This document shows positions 23,730 to 32,151 of a stretch of DNA of 64,000 nucleotides, one piece after another. The notes beneath the pieces are model-generated. The model did not search any database and was not told where the DNA came from. It worked only from the letters and a program-made list of their open reading frames with translations. A program made the position numbers and the translations under genes. Every line of letters begins with the position of its first letter. Within the stretch, counting starts at the first letter, position 1. This stretch comes from Prochlorococcus marinus CUG1417 (GTDB taxonomy: Bacteria; Cyanobacteriota; Cyanobacteriia; PCC-6307; Cyanobiaceae), in the NCBI RefSeq assembly GCF_017695975.1, contig NZ_JAAORN010000001.1, positions 310,001-374,000 of the forward strand, read 5' to 3'.

Positions 23730-24235
23730 ACTGTAGTAATAATTGACAAAGCTTCGTTCAGTTCTTGGACATGATTTAATTCATCTTGAGCAATTTCTTT
23801 TATTTTTTGATCATTTGGATTATCTATTAAATATTTGGAATAAGTTTCAAATGCATGTTCTTCGATTTTTATGTTGACATCATAAGCATTAGCTGGCGAG
23901 AAGAAATAATAAAAAACCATGATCCAGTAATATAAAAGCACAAGGTGTCTCGCAAAAAATCTATCAATCCAGAACCTATCTCCTCCTCTTTTCTCCATTT
24001 CTTTAAGATGCTCAGTTTCGTTAATAGCTTGATAAAAATGTTCTTTCATTAAAATCATTGTTTTTTCATTTTTGATTCCTAGGGATTCTTTAAAATGAAG
24101 AACTGAAAGAAATGCAAAATAAGGTGATCTAGCTATTACTTCTAAAACCCAAAATCTTTGTAAAGATCTACCAGAGTAGATGAAGTCTAAGAAGTTAACT
24201 GTATTATTCAAAATCAAAGAATTTAATTTCTTCAT
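23726..24235 (-). CDS. Plastoquinol terminal oxidase (PTOX, alternative-oxidase family)
   Basis: Di-iron oxidase that passes electrons from plastoquinol to oxygen and acts as a safety valve for the photosynthetic chain. The 169-residue protein shows the iron-ligand motifs in order: LEVIARSPYFAF (first Glu), NETEHLKEM (Glu and His), IEEHAFETY (Glu and His) and AQDELNHVQ (Glu and His). Helices between them are hydrophobic (LVLLYYWIMVFYYFF). It is shorter than plant PTOX but within the cyanobacterial range. PTOX is typical of high-light Prochlorococcus. Confidence 0.9.
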   Translation of the reverse strand: MKKLNSLILNNTVNFLDFIYSGRSLQRFWVLEVIARSPYFAFLSVLHFKESLGIKNEKTMILMKEHFYQAINETEHLKEMEKRGGDRFWIDRFFARHLVLLYYWIMVFYYFFSPANAYDVNIKIEEHAFETYSKYLIDNPNDQKIKEIAQDELNHVQELNEALSIITTV

Positions 24236-24391
24236 AAATTTTTGTTTTTATTTAAGTATAATTACTCAGCCGCTTAAGAACTATAATGTATTTAAGTAAT
24301 TAACCAAAAATTAATATTTATAGTCTAAAAATTGTTACTTCCATTGAAATATTTTTTTTTCATGCATTAATTGGATAGATCAAAATCTTAT

Positions 24392-24532
24392 ATGACAACT
24401 ACTGAAAAAATTTTAAATGCCAAAAAGAGGATTGATGAATTAGAGAGACTTATAAAATACTGGAATGATTCAGACCATGATGAGGCAAAAATAGAAAATT
24501 TTACAAGAAATATTGAAAATAAAGTTGCTTAG
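24392..24532 (+). CDS. Small soluble helical protein
   Basis: 46 residues, MTTTEKILNAKKRIDELERL followed by a charged helix ending NIENKVA. Strongly heptad-like (ILNAKKRIDELERLI), consistent with a short coiled coil. No family recognised. Confidence 0.45.
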   Translation: MTTTEKILNAKKRIDELERLIKYWNDSDHDEAKIENFTRNIENKVA

Positions 24533-24679
24533 ATAGTGATGATTAAGGCTGATGAGCTTTTATCTACTTAAAGTGATTTAATATCTTTGAGGTTTCCAAT
24601 ATTGTTTTATTCATAAATAGAGCAATTAAACCTATTCTCAAAAACGGTAAGGAAGAAATAATCTAAAAGAAAAATCTAG

Positions 24680-24793
24680 ATGAAAACCTTTTCAAAAAAA
24701 TATTTAGTGCCGATTAAATTTATACCATGGGTTTTTTGGGTATTTATATCTTGTATAAGTATATATTTGTGTAAGTTAGCATGGGTAAATTGA
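24680..24793 (+). CDS. Small membrane protein
   Basis: 37 residues, MKTFSKKYLVPIKFIPWVFW and a hydrophobic stretch ending LAWVN. One helix, basic N-terminus. Unknown function; accepted because it fills an otherwise empty gap and has a sensible topology. Confidence 0.4.
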   Translation: MKTFSKKYLVPIKFIPWVFWVFISCISIYLCKLAWVN

Positions 24794-24806
24794 ATAATTA
24801 ATGGAT

Positions 24807-25130
24807 CTAGCTTCTCCTTAGCCAACCTGGAGCACCGCCAAACCAATCTGATATATCATCTTCATTCGGGTTGAAATGATTTTCTTTATCTAGTCCATCT
24901 ATCCCAAATGATTGTAAGAGGTTATCAATCCCCCCATCATTTTTTGAACCATTCCTTCTAAAGCTGTTAGCTTTTTTCAGCCAAAGAGAAATTGTCGAAT
25001 TATGGTGTGCAAATTTCTCAACATATATTCTTTCTTCTAATGTAATTGATTTATCTTGAGCAATTCTTTTAATTATTCCTTGGATTTTTAGTCTTTTTGA
25101 ATTACTAAGAAGCATATTTGATAAATTCAT
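24807..25130 (-). CDS. Conserved picocyanobacterial hypothetical protein
   Basis: 107 residues, soluble. The first half is helical and basic (SKRLKIQGIIKRIAQDKSI, LEERIYVEKFAHHNSTIS). The C-terminus is acidic and ends DISDWFGGAPGWLRRS, a motif-like tail rich in W and G. I recognise no domain. The gene stands alone on the minus strand before a 286-bp intergenic region. Confidence 0.55.
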   Translation of the reverse strand: MNLSNMLLSNSKRLKIQGIIKRIAQDKSITLEERIYVEKFAHHNSTISLWLKKANSFRRNGSKNDGGIDNLLQSFGIDGLDKENHFNPNEDDISDWFGGAPGWLRRS

Positions 25131-25379
25131 TATTCTTTTTATAGGAAGGATTACTAAATATATCTTGTCAATGTTAATTTCAACAAAATAACGATTTTAA
25201 GAGGTTTTTAAGCAATAAAAGTCTTAAGACACTAAAAAAAGGGATCAATAAGTTACTAATGATACTTTTATTCATTTATCAAACTTATATTTCCTGTAAA
25301 TTAGATAATAAAAATCAATCCATTCTCAAAGACACTTTAAAGTTAAGAAAAAGTCGACCCACTTGTTGCATAATAGTAG

Positions 25380-25403
25380 ATCTGTACTACTATTAGTACA
25401 GAT
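25380..25403. promoter_or_regulatory. Perfect 10-bp inverted repeat, candidate operator
   Basis: Arms ATCTGTACTA and TAGTACAGAT surround CTAT. It lies 13 bp upstream of the ATG at 25417. AGTACAGATGTATT within and beyond the right arm differs at one position from the cyanobacterial LexA-type consensus RGTACNNNDGTWCB, but the arm geometry is not that of a standard LexA box. The rest of the 25131-25416 gap shows no gene. Confidence 0.45.
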
Positions 25404-25416
25404 GTATTGTTAAGAC

Positions 25417-25623
25417 ATGAAAGTGATTTCATCCTCTCCTTATGCCCCTTTTAATTCAAAAGAGTGGAATTCTCTAATAAGCAAAAATGTAAAGTTTGAA
25501 AATACTCCAATAAAGATTCAAAAAAAATTTTATAGAACTTTTACTCTAAAAAAGATTGAAAAAGATAAACTTTTGCAAGAGAAGAATGAATTGCACCAAC
25601 AAATGCAACTTGTATTCGGATAG
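25417..25623 (+). CDS. Small basic hypothetical protein
   Basis: 68 residues, MKVISSSPYAPFNSKEWNSL then a lysine-rich region and a glutamine-rich helix (ELHQQMQLVFG). No domain is recognised. A perfect inverted repeat sits directly upstream of its start, so it may be a regulated (possibly stress) gene. Confidence 0.55.
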   Translation: MKVISSSPYAPFNSKEWNSLISKNVKFENTPIKIQKKFYRTFTLKKIEKDKLLQEKNELHQQMQLVFG

Positions 25624-25713
25624 AAAAATATTAACTAACAATCTTTTTATTGAATATTATTTTACGAGATCCAATTTTTTGTTAGATTAGTAGAAATACA
25701 AGAAGGATTTAAT

Positions 25714-26004
25714 TTGGCTGTTGATCGAGAACTTTTAAAAGAAGTAACCCAAGAACTTTGGAATACCGTAAAAAAACTAAGACCTGAAATAGATCGGCAA
25801 ACTCGACTTCAATTAGTTTTAAAGGCCTTATTAACTATTGGAGATTTACCAGATCAAATGCAAGCTGCCATGGTAGTAGGTGTTTGCGCAGAAATGGATA
25901 AAAGTGATGTTGATAATGTTGAAACTAATTCACAAACTAAAGATTCAAGCGGAGTTGATACTTCTACAGGTAGAAAAGTGGTTAGAAGAAGTTCAGCCAA
26001 ATAA
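25714..26004 (+). CDS. Conserved marine picocyanobacterial protein, unknown function
   Basis: 96 residues from a TTG start: AVDRELLKEVTQELWNTVKK, then RPEIDRQTRLQLVLKALLTI and LPDQMQAAMVVGVCAEM. The first 70 residues are a well-formed helical domain. The tail is polar and ends in a basic cluster KVVRRSSAK. The helical part is typical of a family restricted to Prochlorococcus and Synechococcus; function unknown. Confidence 0.65.
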   Translation: MAVDRELLKEVTQELWNTVKKLRPEIDRQTRLQLVLKALLTIGDLPDQMQAAMVVGVCAEMDKSDVDNVETNSQTKDSSGVDTSTGRKVVRRSSAK

Positions 26005-26015
26005 ACTTTAAACGA

Positions 26016-26219
26016 TCAACCTTTAATTTTCTTTGATTCGTTTTTGTTAAGTCTATTGAATAGGTAATATGAAATTACAAGTAAGAGAGGAACGAATATT
26101 GAATGTAAAGTCATCATTAATTCTGTTTGGCCCATTCCTATAAGATTTGACTCGTTTGGAAGTTGTTCTGACCAAGTGCCAACTAAATGCCAGGCTTGAG
26201 GAATTGATAAGAAAAACAT
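26016..26219 (-). CDS. Small membrane protein
   Basis: 67 residues, with TELMMTLHSIFVPLLLVISY forming one long hydrophobic helix and a basic tail (NRLNKNESKKIKG). The N-terminal half is W- and H-containing (IPQAWHLVGTWSEQLPNES). Unknown function. Confidence 0.5.
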   Translation of the reverse strand: MFFLSIPQAWHLVGTWSEQLPNESNLIGMGQTELMMTLHSIFVPLLLVISYYLFNRLNKNESKKIKG

Positions 26220-26336
26220 ATAAGAGCTATAAGTAAAGTTTATGTTCAGATAAAGATTATCATTATTGAACGTTTTTGCTTTCTTTATTCTTATTTCTTA
26301 ACTAAGTATTTGTAGAGTTATAAAAAAGAACTTGAT

Positions 26337-27866
26337 TCATAAATTTATTTTCTTAAGAAGAGTTTTAAATTCTTTTTTACCAATAATTTTTTCAGCTGCG
26401 TAAGCGCCACTTGCTGAAACAGCTGGAATTCCAATACCTGGAAATGTACTTGCGCCGCAAGTAAATAAATTTTTCACTGGAGTTTTGCAGCCCGGGAAAA
26501 GACCTTTTGCTGCAGACAATGCAGGGCCGTAACTGCCGCAATAGGTATTGGTGAATTTTTTATGAGTGATTGGGGTTCCTAGCATCTTTAAATCAATCCT
26601 TTCATCTATATCAGGGATGAATTTTCGCACTGCATTAAGGAATATTGAACATCTTTCTTCTTTCAAATTTCTATATTCTAATTCCTTTGGATTTAGGTTT
26701 TCCCAAATTTCCCAAGGTTCATTTGCGGGAGTATATCCATGAAGAACATGTTTTCCTTCAGGGGCCATATTTTTATCTAAAACAGATGGGATTGAAAATA
26801 CGGCTATATTTCTTTCTGCGGTTATACCTTTTTCCCACTCATCAACATGTATTGCATGTATTGGCAAATTTTCAAGACCATCAGCATCAAAACCTAGATG
26901 TATATGAAGGAAAGAATCACATTTATTAGGGTTCAAAACTTTTGTATTCCATCTTTTTGAAATCTCATTTGGAATTAACTTTTTTAAATTCCATACATCA
27001 GTATTCGTGACAACAGATTCACAACTATAACTAGAACCATTATTAAGAGTTATACCTGTGGCTAAATTTTTATTGAAGTTAATTGTCTTTACTCTCGAAG
27101 AAAGAATTAATTCTCCTCCATTTTTTTTAAATCCATTAATCAAGGCTTTTACGATAGATTCACTACCTCCTTTGGGGTATTCAAGGTATGAATTTGGTTC
27201 AAACCATTCATTAAATAAAGTAGCCATCGCAGCTGTATTTGTATCATGCATTGACATACCACTTATCAAAAAGCTCAATAAATCAACCCAATTTCTGAGA
27301 AAAGGATCCTCAAGATGATTATTTACTAAATTCCCAAAGCCTTTATTAATTTTTGGTATTTGATTGATATAAGGTAAAAATTTTGAGGATAAATTTATTA
27401 GATCTAAGAAATTTATTGATTCGGGAGAAAATGAGAGTAAAGGTATTTCATTTATTATTTGGCTAAGAGGTTTTATTCCGGAAATAAATGATTCCCATTC
27501 TTTAACAGATTTCTCACCTCTTAAAGTTCTAATTGTTTGTTTAAAAGGTTCTTCCCCCACATCAAGATTAAAATTGCCTTCTGGGACAATTACTTGCCAA
27601 CCTTTGTATTGAAATAGTTCTACTTCTTCATTCAGCAGTTTAAGAATTTGCCCTAGGGGATTAGTTGTCGGCCACTTACCTATTCCACTCCACAATGACG
27701 GACCTGATTCAAAAGTATAACCTTTTCTTTTGAAACTGTGAGCAACACCTCCAGGCTGGGTATGTGCTTCGCAGATAAGTACTGTTTTGCCTGATAAAGC
27801 TAAAATCGAACCGCAGCATAACCCTCCTATTCCACTACCTACTATCACAACATCGTACTTTTTCAT
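26337..27866 (-). CDS. crtH: Carotenoid isomerase (CrtH/CrtISO-like)
   Basis: FAD-dependent enzyme related to phytoene desaturases. CrtH converts cis-lycopene intermediates to all-trans lycopene on the way to zeaxanthin and alpha/beta-carotene. The 509 residues start with the Rossmann motif VVIVGSGIGGLCCGSILA (residues about 5-22), followed by CEAHTQPGGVAHSFKRKGY and FESGPSLW. The C-terminal FAD-contact region is LFTCGASTFPGIGIPAVSASG. A general carotene desaturase is the alternative, but the SGPSLWSG and TFPGIG motifs fit CrtISO. Confidence 0.87.
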   Translation of the reverse strand: MKKYDVVIVGSGIGGLCCGSILALSGKTVLICEAHTQPGGVAHSFKRKGYTFESGPSLWSGIGKWPTTNPLGQILKLLNEEVELFQYKGWQVIVPEGNFNLDVGEEPFKQTIRTLRGEKSVKEWESFISGIKPLSQIINEIPLLSFSPESINFLDLINLSSKFLPYINQIPKINKGFGNLVNNHLEDPFLRNWVDLLSFLISGMSMHDTNTAAMATLFNEWFEPNSYLEYPKGGSESIVKALINGFKKNGGELILSSRVKTINFNKNLATGITLNNGSSYSCESVVTNTDVWNLKKLIPNEISKRWNTKVLNPNKCDSFLHIHLGFDADGLENLPIHAIHVDEWEKGITAERNIAVFSIPSVLDKNMAPEGKHVLHGYTPANEPWEIWENLNPKELEYRNLKEERCSIFLNAVRKFIPDIDERIDLKMLGTPITHKKFTNTYCGSYGPALSAAKGLFPGCKTPVKNLFTCGASTFPGIGIPAVSASGAYAAEKIIGKKEFKTLLKKINL

Positions 27867-27903
27867 TAAATATTTACTTTACTCTTCTCGTAAAACTAAT
27901 GTT

Positions 27904-28014
27904 TCAGACGAATGTATTAGTTGTAGTTGTAATGCTTAGAACAACAGCAAGGAAAAATATGTAAGGGACAGCTTTTAGAGGAATGTATCCTTGACTTTTA
28001 GAGATAAAATCCAT
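27904..28014 (-). CDS. Small single-helix membrane protein
   Basis: 36 residues: MDFISKSQGYIPLKAVPYIF, then FLAVVLSITTTTNTFV. One hydrophobic helix at the C-terminal half. It lies 37 bp upstream of crtH on the same strand and may be co-transcribed. Unknown function. Confidence 0.45.
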   Translation of the reverse strand: MDFISKSQGYIPLKAVPYIFFLAVVLSITTTTNTFV

Positions 28015-28188
28015 TGTTTTGGTTACTTTGTGTAAACATATTAACTAGTTCTTGTTCCTTATGTGTGCCAAAAAATTATTTTTTTGGAAATATATTGAAA
28101 CAAAGAAATCTTTTTAGGGAGATTTTTTAAACTAAAAACATTTTTTATGAAGTTATCTTAGTATTTGATTCTTAGATTAAAATCTATT

Positions 28189-28674
28189 ATGAAACACTTT
28201 CCTGATATTAATAAGATAAAACTATTAGAAAAAAATTCCCAAAAAAATGGTAGCGGAATTGTATATGAGGAATTGTTAGGAATATGGAAGTTTAAGTATG
28301 TATGGGGAAAGGAGTCAGATGAAATCAAAAATATACCCAGTTCGATTCTCCAAGTATTGTCGGCAAGACTCGAATTGAAAAGTAAAAATGAAGATGATCA
28401 AATAAATTATGAAATAAAAAATTCAATTAATTTGGGATTATTAAATATTACTTTTATAGGCAGCGCAGAATTAAAAGGGATTAGACCTTTATTGGCTTTC
28501 TATTTTGAAGAATTGAAAATTAGTATTAGTAGTTTTCGTATATTTAATAAGGAATTAAAAAAACCAGAAGATAAAAAAATGCCTTTTTTCTCACTTGTAG
28601 GAATTAGCACTAAAGATAATTGGTTATGTGCTCGAGGCAGGGGCGGAGGGCTTGCAATATGGGTTAAGTCTTAA
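28189..28674 (+). CDS. Conserved cyanobacterial hypothetical protein (possible PAP/fibrillin-like)
   Basis: 161 residues from ATG 28189 (an in-frame TTG at 28165 would add eight). LLGIWKFKYVWGKES, LEKNSQ and the C-terminal LCARGRGGGLAIWVKS resemble the lipocalin-like plastid-lipid-associated (fibrillin) proteins, but the similarity is only in outline. It converges with the Nif11 gene with one base between them. Confidence 0.55.
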   Translation: MKHFPDINKIKLLEKNSQKNGSGIVYEELLGIWKFKYVWGKESDEIKNIPSSILQVLSARLELKSKNEDDQINYEIKNSINLGLLNITFIGSAELKGIRPLLAFYFEELKISISSFRIFNKELKKPEDKKMPFFSLVGISTKDNWLCARGRGGGLAIWVKS

Positions 28675-28675
28675 T

Positions 28676-28891
28676 TTAGTGGTATTCTCCTGGATGATCT
28701 ACCTTTCTTACGGTAACTTTATCAACTTTTTGTCCATTAAATCTTAAGAGATCATCTCCTGAAAAGTCATAACCTAAGCGTTGACCTATTAGGGCTACAT
28801 CATCTGCTGTAGAGGATGTAGTAACCTGCTTTTTTAATTCTTCATCAGATTGCATCTTAATTAAAAATTTTCTAATTTCAGAAAAACTCAT
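28676..28891 (-). CDS. Nif11-domain protein (leader-peptide-like)
   Basis: 71 residues matching the Nif11 domain: FLIKMQSDEELKKQV, then DDVALIGQRLGYDFSGDDLL. Nif11-type leaders precede many ribosomally made, modified peptides. Here the domain is followed by a short charged tail (KVTVRKVDHPGEYH) with no cysteine, serine or threonine-rich core. No modifying enzyme of the LanM or YcaO type is seen nearby. A stand-alone Nif11 protein of unknown role is the best reading. Confidence 0.8.
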   Translation of the reverse strand: MSFSEIRKFLIKMQSDEELKKQVTTSSTADDVALIGQRLGYDFSGDDLLRFNGQKVDKVTVRKVDHPGEYH

Positions 28892-28978
28892 TACTAGAAT
28901 TTGATTGATGTTAAAGAAATTTATAAAATCTTTTTCTTAGCAAGAACAAGATAAATAGATAATTATTATACTATTTTT

Positions 28979-29296
28979 ATGACTTACCTATTCCTCTATA
29001 TAGTTGGCATAATTTTAATATGGTGGACATATCGTGTCGGTTGGCTTGAGGCGCTCAAAACAGTAGTTAAAGTTGTAGTTCCCTCAGCGCTTATTATTTT
29101 ATTTAACATAAAAGCCGGAAGATTACTTTTTAAAAGTCCTGTAGTCGGTTTATTAAGCGCTTTGCCTACCTCTATTTTTATTTTTAGAGGGTCATTGCCT
29201 TTAGTTAGTTATATAAATAACTGGATTGAAAATAAAATAAATAAGTATGTTGATTCGGAAGTTATAGATACTGATTCTGTTTCTTTAGATGATTAA
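28979..29296 (+). CDS. Conserved membrane hypothetical protein
   Basis: 105 residues with an N-terminal helix (LFLYIVGIILIWWTYRVGWL), a second hydrophobic stretch (TVVKVVVPSALIILF) and a third weaker one. The acidic tail ends TDSVSLDD. No family recognised. Convergent with the next minus-strand gene. Confidence 0.55.
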   Translation: MTYLFLYIVGIILIWWTYRVGWLEALKTVVKVVVPSALIILFNIKAGRLLFKSPVVGLLSALPTSIFIFRGSLPLVSYINNWIENKINKYVDSEVIDTDSVSLDD

Positions 29297-29297
29297 T

Positions 29298-29690
29298 TTA
29301 ATCAAATCCAAGAAATAATTCTTTGTGTACAACAAGAACATCAAATAAAGTTGTTCCATGAATAGGACTTAATGGGATTTTGTCTATATTCAATGCTTCT
29401 GCGCAAATTAAATGAGCATCCCATTTTGTATTGTGATCACTTATTTCAATTGACCACTCAATTACTTTTTTGAAATGATCTGGCATCTCCGAACCAATTT
29501 TTCTACAAATTTGACATAGAACTGACAAAAGAGGAGGTTTTGAGGGCATTTTTAAATCTTTAATAAGACTAGGCTGTGTAAAAACACTTGTATAGCGGAT
29601 GTAGTCTATCAATTCATATTCTTCTTTAGTAAGAGCTGCTTTATCTAATGCTCTTTCAAATTCGTCTATGGGGGTTATGGGCCTATCCAA
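29298..29690 (-). CDS. Conserved hypothetical soluble protein
   Basis: 130 residues, mostly helical, starting MDRPITPIDEFERALDKAAL. Landmarks are LSVLCQICRKIGSEMP, containing a CxxC, and HNTKWDAHLICAEALNID. No known domain can be assigned. It follows tatA by 4 bp on the same strand, so the two are likely co-transcribed. Confidence 0.6.
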   Translation of the reverse strand: MDRPITPIDEFERALDKAALTKEEYELIDYIRYTSVFTQPSLIKDLKMPSKPPLLSVLCQICRKIGSEMPDHFKKVIEWSIEISDHNTKWDAHLICAEALNIDKIPLSPIHGTTLFDVLVVHKELFLGFD

Positions 29691-29694
29691 GATA

Positions 29695-29961
29695 TTATTT
29701 TTTGCTGTTTTCTGAATCTATTTTTTCTTGATTAATTTCGTTTGTTTGATTGCTTTCTATAGATTTAGGAGATTCCTCTTTATCTTCTTCGTTCATAACT
29801 TTATCGATTTCATTTTGAAATTCATTCGATGCTTTTTTAAGACTTTTCAAGGTTTTGCCCAGCTGTTTTCCTAATTCTGGGAGCTTTTTTGGACCAAAAA
29901 TTAAAAGAGCTAAGATAAGTATTACAGTAACCTCAGGCAAACCCACACCAAAAATATTCAT
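29695..29961 (-). CDS. tatA: Twin-arginine translocase subunit TatA/TatB
   Basis: 88 residues: short N-terminus, transmembrane helix LPEVTVILILALLIFGPKKL, then amphipathic helix (PELGKQLGKTLKSLKKA) and acidic tail. The FGPKKLPELG hinge is diagnostic of the TatA/B/E family. TatA oligomers form the pore for folded proteins carrying twin-arginine signals. TatA and TatB are hard to tell apart; the length favours TatA. Confidence 0.9.
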   Translation of the reverse strand: MNIFGVGLPEVTVILILALLIFGPKKLPELGKQLGKTLKSLKKASNEFQNEIDKVMNEEDKEESPKSIESNQTNEINQEKIDSENSKK

Positions 29962-30045
29962 GGCTGATAACTATTTAACTAATGAGAAAATCTATTATTA
30001 AATATAGTCAAATCATTTAAAAATTTCATTCTTGGAATGGCTTTA

Positions 30046-30189
30046 TTAATATAAAAAAATTTTTAAAAATATTAATGTTATTAATACCCCTTTAAAGAAG
30101 ACTAACCAAAGTAATTGATAATCACTCAAGTTTAAATTTTTTTGGTACCAATTTATAAGAGTTTTGTGTTTATCTATTAATTTTCTCAT
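30046..30189 (-). CDS. Small membrane protein
   Basis: 47 residues: basic N-terminus MRKLIDKHKTLINWYQKNL, then SDYQLLWLVFFKGVLITLIF and a short end. The NWYQ...LSDYQLLW segment looks conserved in style with other Prochlorococcus small proteins. Unknown role. Confidence 0.5.
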   Translation of the reverse strand: MRKLIDKHKTLINWYQKNLNLSDYQLLWLVFFKGVLITLIFLKIFLY

Positions 30190-30370
30190 TTTCACGGATA
30201 TTATTTATTACTATTACTTATTTTATCTTAACTTCCTTTATTATTATTTTTAGAGAAATCCTAGATTCAACTCAAAATAGGTTATTCTAATAAATTTTAA
30301 TCTTCTCCCAAATTGATTTTGTTTCTTAATTATAGAAACTAATCGCTAAATATCTAATTTCTTAAAAAAA

Positions 30371-30610
30371 ATGAAGTACTTATTTGCCGTCTTTTACCTG
30401 TTTTTTCTAATTTATCCAGCTGAAGCCGTTACCACAAAAATGTTTAAAGTATTGGATACTTGTGCAAGATATCGACTTGGTGAGATTGATTCTAATGAGG
30501 CATTAGAAAAGTTAAAATTAAAATTAAAGAACTCCTCTACTAATAAGCCGACTGAATTAGTAAAAAAATATTGCTCTGTATTTACGCCAAATGAAAAAAT
30601 TGAATTTTAA
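30371..30610 (+). CDS. Small exported protein
   Basis: 79 residues with a signal peptide (MKYLFAVFYLFFLIYPAEA, probable cleavage after PAEA). The mature protein has two cysteines (VLDTCARYRLGEI and KKYCSVF) that could form a disulfide. Unknown function. Confidence 0.6.
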   Translation: MKYLFAVFYLFFLIYPAEAVTTKMFKVLDTCARYRLGEIDSNEALEKLKLKLKNSSTNKPTELVKKYCSVFTPNEKIEF

Positions 30611-30626
30611 CCTAAGTAATAAATGT

Positions 30627-30761
30627 TTAATTATTTTTTTTTGAATGAGCATTAGATTTGTTTCGTATTTCTTTAACTTTTTTAAAATTGGTTATTTTTA
30701 AATTTAAAATAACTCCCAAAAAAAGAATAAGAAATAAAGAAATATAAATTATTAATTCCAT
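30627..30761 (-). CDS. Small membrane protein with basic tail
   Basis: 44 residues: MELIIYISLFLILFLGVILN, then a lysine-rich tail. One N-terminal helix, tail predicted cytoplasmic. Unknown. Confidence 0.45.
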   Translation of the reverse strand: MELIIYISLFLILFLGVILNLKITNFKKVKEIRNKSNAHSKKNN

Positions 30762-30911
30762 AATATTGAATTAATAAATTCACCTTAGTTTATTTCAGTA
30801 ATTTTTTAGTATCTTTTAAAACAAAAAAACTGCCTTTAGTATTAGTTATTTGTTTTGAAGGTCACAAAAAAAACATATTAACCTCTAATATGGAATTTTA
30901 TAAGAATTATT

Positions 30912-31361
30912 GTGAAGGTTGGAGATAAAATTCCAGAATTTTCTTTACTGGATCAAAATGGAATTAAGAGATCAAATAAGGGATTAAAAAATCCACTTGT
31001 TTTGTTTTTTTATCCAAAAGATGATACTCCAGGTTGCACTATTGAAGTTTGCGGATTTAGAGATAAATATGACTTATTTAAAGTATTAGGTGCGCAAGTT
31101 TGGGGAGTAAGTAATGGAAGTACCTCAAGTCATTTAGCATTTGCCAATAAAAATAAATTACAATATCCACTCCTTTGCGATACTAATGACTCTCTTAGGA
31201 AAACTTTTAAAGTTCCCAAAGTATTAGGTTTTATGGATGGTAGGGTAACTTACGTTATTGATCGCAAAGGGACAGTTAGGCATATTTTTAGAGATTTATT
31301 GAATGGTCCTGAACACATTAAAGAGGCTATTAGAGTACTCAAGGCAATTCAAAATCAATAA
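30912..31361 (+). CDS. bcp: Thioredoxin-dependent peroxiredoxin (Bcp/PrxQ)
   Basis: PrxQ-type peroxiredoxin that reduces hydrogen peroxide and organic peroxides. The 149 residues start (GTG) KVGDKIPEFSLLDQNG. The peroxidatic site is FYPKDDTPGCTIEVCGFRDKY, with the peroxidatic Cys in PGCT and the resolving Cys five residues later (CTIEVC), the standard atypical 2-Cys arrangement. It helps protect against photosynthetic oxidants. Full length; stands alone. Confidence 0.95.
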   Translation: MKVGDKIPEFSLLDQNGIKRSNKGLKNPLVLFFYPKDDTPGCTIEVCGFRDKYDLFKVLGAQVWGVSNGSTSSHLAFANKNKLQYPLLCDTNDSLRKTFKVPKVLGFMDGRVTYVIDRKGTVRHIFRDLLNGPEHIKEAIRVLKAIQNQ

Positions 31362-31428
31362 ATTATTATTCAAAGAATTTTAGATTAATAAGTTTTGTTT
31401 TATTATAGTTTCAGCTTTTTTTTAATAT

Positions 31429-31701
31429 ATGAAGAAAATGGGAATGCAGGCTGTTGATCTTGCTATTCAAAATGGAGTGGATCTTGACGGTACTCCAATC
31501 CCTCAAAAAATGTTAGATCTATACAATAGAATTATGGATGAGGAGAATAAAAGACAAAGGAGTGGTGTTAAAAAATCAATGAGAAATAGATGCGTCAAAA
31601 CGGGTTCTAAGCATTTTGATAAAGAAACATTGAATCAATTATTAATAGATTCGGGATGGGAAGGTCTTAAAGAAAAGGAAATTTTATTTTTTTATAACTG
31701 A
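31429..31701 (+). CDS. Small basic hypothetical protein
   Basis: 90 residues; ATG at 31429 or ATG at 31438 (MGMQAV) are both possible. Contains DLYNRIMDEENKRQR and a basic centre (SGVKKSMRNRCVKTGSKHFD). No recognised domain. The basic patch could bind nucleic acid, but that is only a guess from charge. Confidence 0.5.
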   Translation: MKKMGMQAVDLAIQNGVDLDGTPIPQKMLDLYNRIMDEENKRQRSGVKKSMRNRCVKTGSKHFDKETLNQLLIDSGWEGLKEKEILFFYN

Positions 31702-31801
31702 AAAAATTTTTTAATTATCTTAAAAATCATTTATGGTAATTATTTATTTAAATTAAGAAACTGAGAACTAATTAAATATTTTTTAGATCTAATTTTTTGA
31801 A

Positions 31802-32146
31802 TTATTTAAACCATCCTTTTTTTTCAGAGGAAATTATTTTCTCTTTTTCAGCTTTTGTTTTATTACTTGCTTTTTTGTATGCCAAGTTTGCTTCTATAAC
31901 TGTAACTATAGATATAAAAAAAAGGCCAGAAAATCCAATTATTTGTTCACTTTGAGAGGGTTCTGAATCTCCTTGTAAAAAAAAACCTAAAGCGAACCAT
32001 GCCGTACTAGCAGTGATGGTATAAAAGTAGGGTTTCCATCTTCTTTGATATAAGTAACCCGATCCTAAACCAGGAAGAAAGTTTAAAAAAGATGCTACCC
32101 ACCCTTTTGAAGAGGCAAGTATTTCGTCTCTTGAGGGATAAGACAT
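31802..32146 (-). CDS. Membrane hypothetical protein
   Basis: 114 residues with two hydrophobic segments (YTITASTAWFALGFFL and IIGFSGLFFISIVTVIEANL). The motif FLPGLGSGYLYQRRWKPY precedes them. This glycine-rich entry followed by aromatic and basic residues recalls TM2-like small membrane domains. Lysine-rich C-terminus. Unknown role. Confidence 0.55.
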   Translation of the reverse strand: MSYPSRDEILASSKGWVASFLNFLPGLGSGYLYQRRWKPYFYTITASTAWFALGFFLQGDSEPSQSEQIIGFSGLFFISIVTVIEANLAYKKASNKTKAEKEKIISSEKKGWFK

Positions 32147-32151
32147 TTATT

